In this document: in pieces, positions 5,027-5,148 of the stretch
Layout of the letters: each line of letters starts with the position of its first letter
How positions within the stretch are numbered: the stretch's first letter is position 1
From: an uncultured Mucispirillum sp.
GTDB taxonomy: Bacteria; Chrysiogenota; Deferribacteres; Deferribacterales; Mucispirillaceae
Reading direction: 5' to 3'
NCBI GenBank assembly: GCA_945947845.1
Contig: CAMEZN010000156.1
Coordinates: 1 to 5,148, forward strand
Length of the DNA: 5,148 bases
Notes under the pieces: model-generated
Databases searched by the model: none
Told to the model about the DNA's origin: nothing
The model's input: the letters and a program-made list of their open reading frames with translations, nothing else
Program-made: the position numbers and the translations under genes

Positions 5027-5148
5027 TGGATAAACATATAAAATATATGAATGAAGCTCTTTTAGAAGCAAAAAAAGCTTTTGATATTATGGAAGTTCCT
5101 GTTGGTGCAGTTATTGTGAAAGATGATAAAATTATAGGAACAGGTTAT
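5026..5148 (+). CDS. tadA: tRNA-specific adenosine deaminase TadA, N-terminal part (runs off the window)
   Basis: TadA deaminates the wobble adenosine of tRNA-Arg(ACG) to inosine. Only the first 41 codons are present. They read as an amphipathic first helix (YMNEALLEAKKAF, 7-19) followed by EVPVGAVIV (23-31), the highly characteristic TadA segment, and then a beta hairpin (KDDKIIGTGY). The zinc and catalytic motif (HAE) and the PCxxC motif lie beyond the window and cannot be checked. The ATG at 5026 shares its A with the rsmE TAA stop, and only a weak AAGG at 5011-5014 precedes it, so coupled translation is likely. Another cytidine/deoxycytidylate-deaminase fold enzyme, such as a guanine deaminase, is a less likely alternative. 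Confidence 0.85.
   Translation, partial: MDKHIKYMNEALLEAKKAFDIMEVPVGAVIVKDDKIIGTGY

Overview
The window is AT-rich (roughly 30% G+C by eye) and densely coded, with short intergenic gaps and A/T-ending codons. A flagellar filament-cap gene with candidate sigma-54 and sigma-28 promoters, next to ordinary RNA and ribosome modification genes, points to a chromosomal segment of a motile, low-GC bacterium. An AT-rich gut or mucosal lineage such as Mucispirillum (Deferribacterota) would fit, but that is a guess from composition and gene content. No insertion sequence, phage gene, CRISPR array, rRNA or tRNA was seen.

Layout from left to right: (1) the N-terminal 357 codons of fliD on the minus strand, whose 3' end lies outside the window; (2) a 235-bp divergent intergenic region with candidate sigma-54 and sigma-28 promoters for fliD, a sigma-70-type promoter for the rightward gene, and short repeats in the fliD leader; (3) a stand-alone HAD-family phosphatase on the plus strand; (4) a convergent, sequence-divergent RluA-type pseudouridine synthase on the minus strand; (5) a 76-bp divergent promoter region built on a perfect 9-bp inverted repeat; (6) a tight plus-strand run prmA - PPP-type metallophosphatase - rsmE - tadA (3' end outside the window), whose genes overlap by 7, 13 and 1 nt.

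The rightward run is a translation-apparatus modification operon. PrmA methylates ribosomal protein L11, RsmE methylates 16S rRNA, and TadA makes wobble inosine in tRNA. The divergent pseudouridine synthase also modifies RNA, so the two transcription units at the 2724-2799 switch may share control. The metallophosphatase is the odd member, since its substrate is not evident. The most notable regulatory signal is that the best prmA promoter would start transcription at or within 1 nt of the prmA ATG, suggesting a leaderless mRNA. I see no clearly new multi-gene system; the points worth a second look are mainly regulatory.
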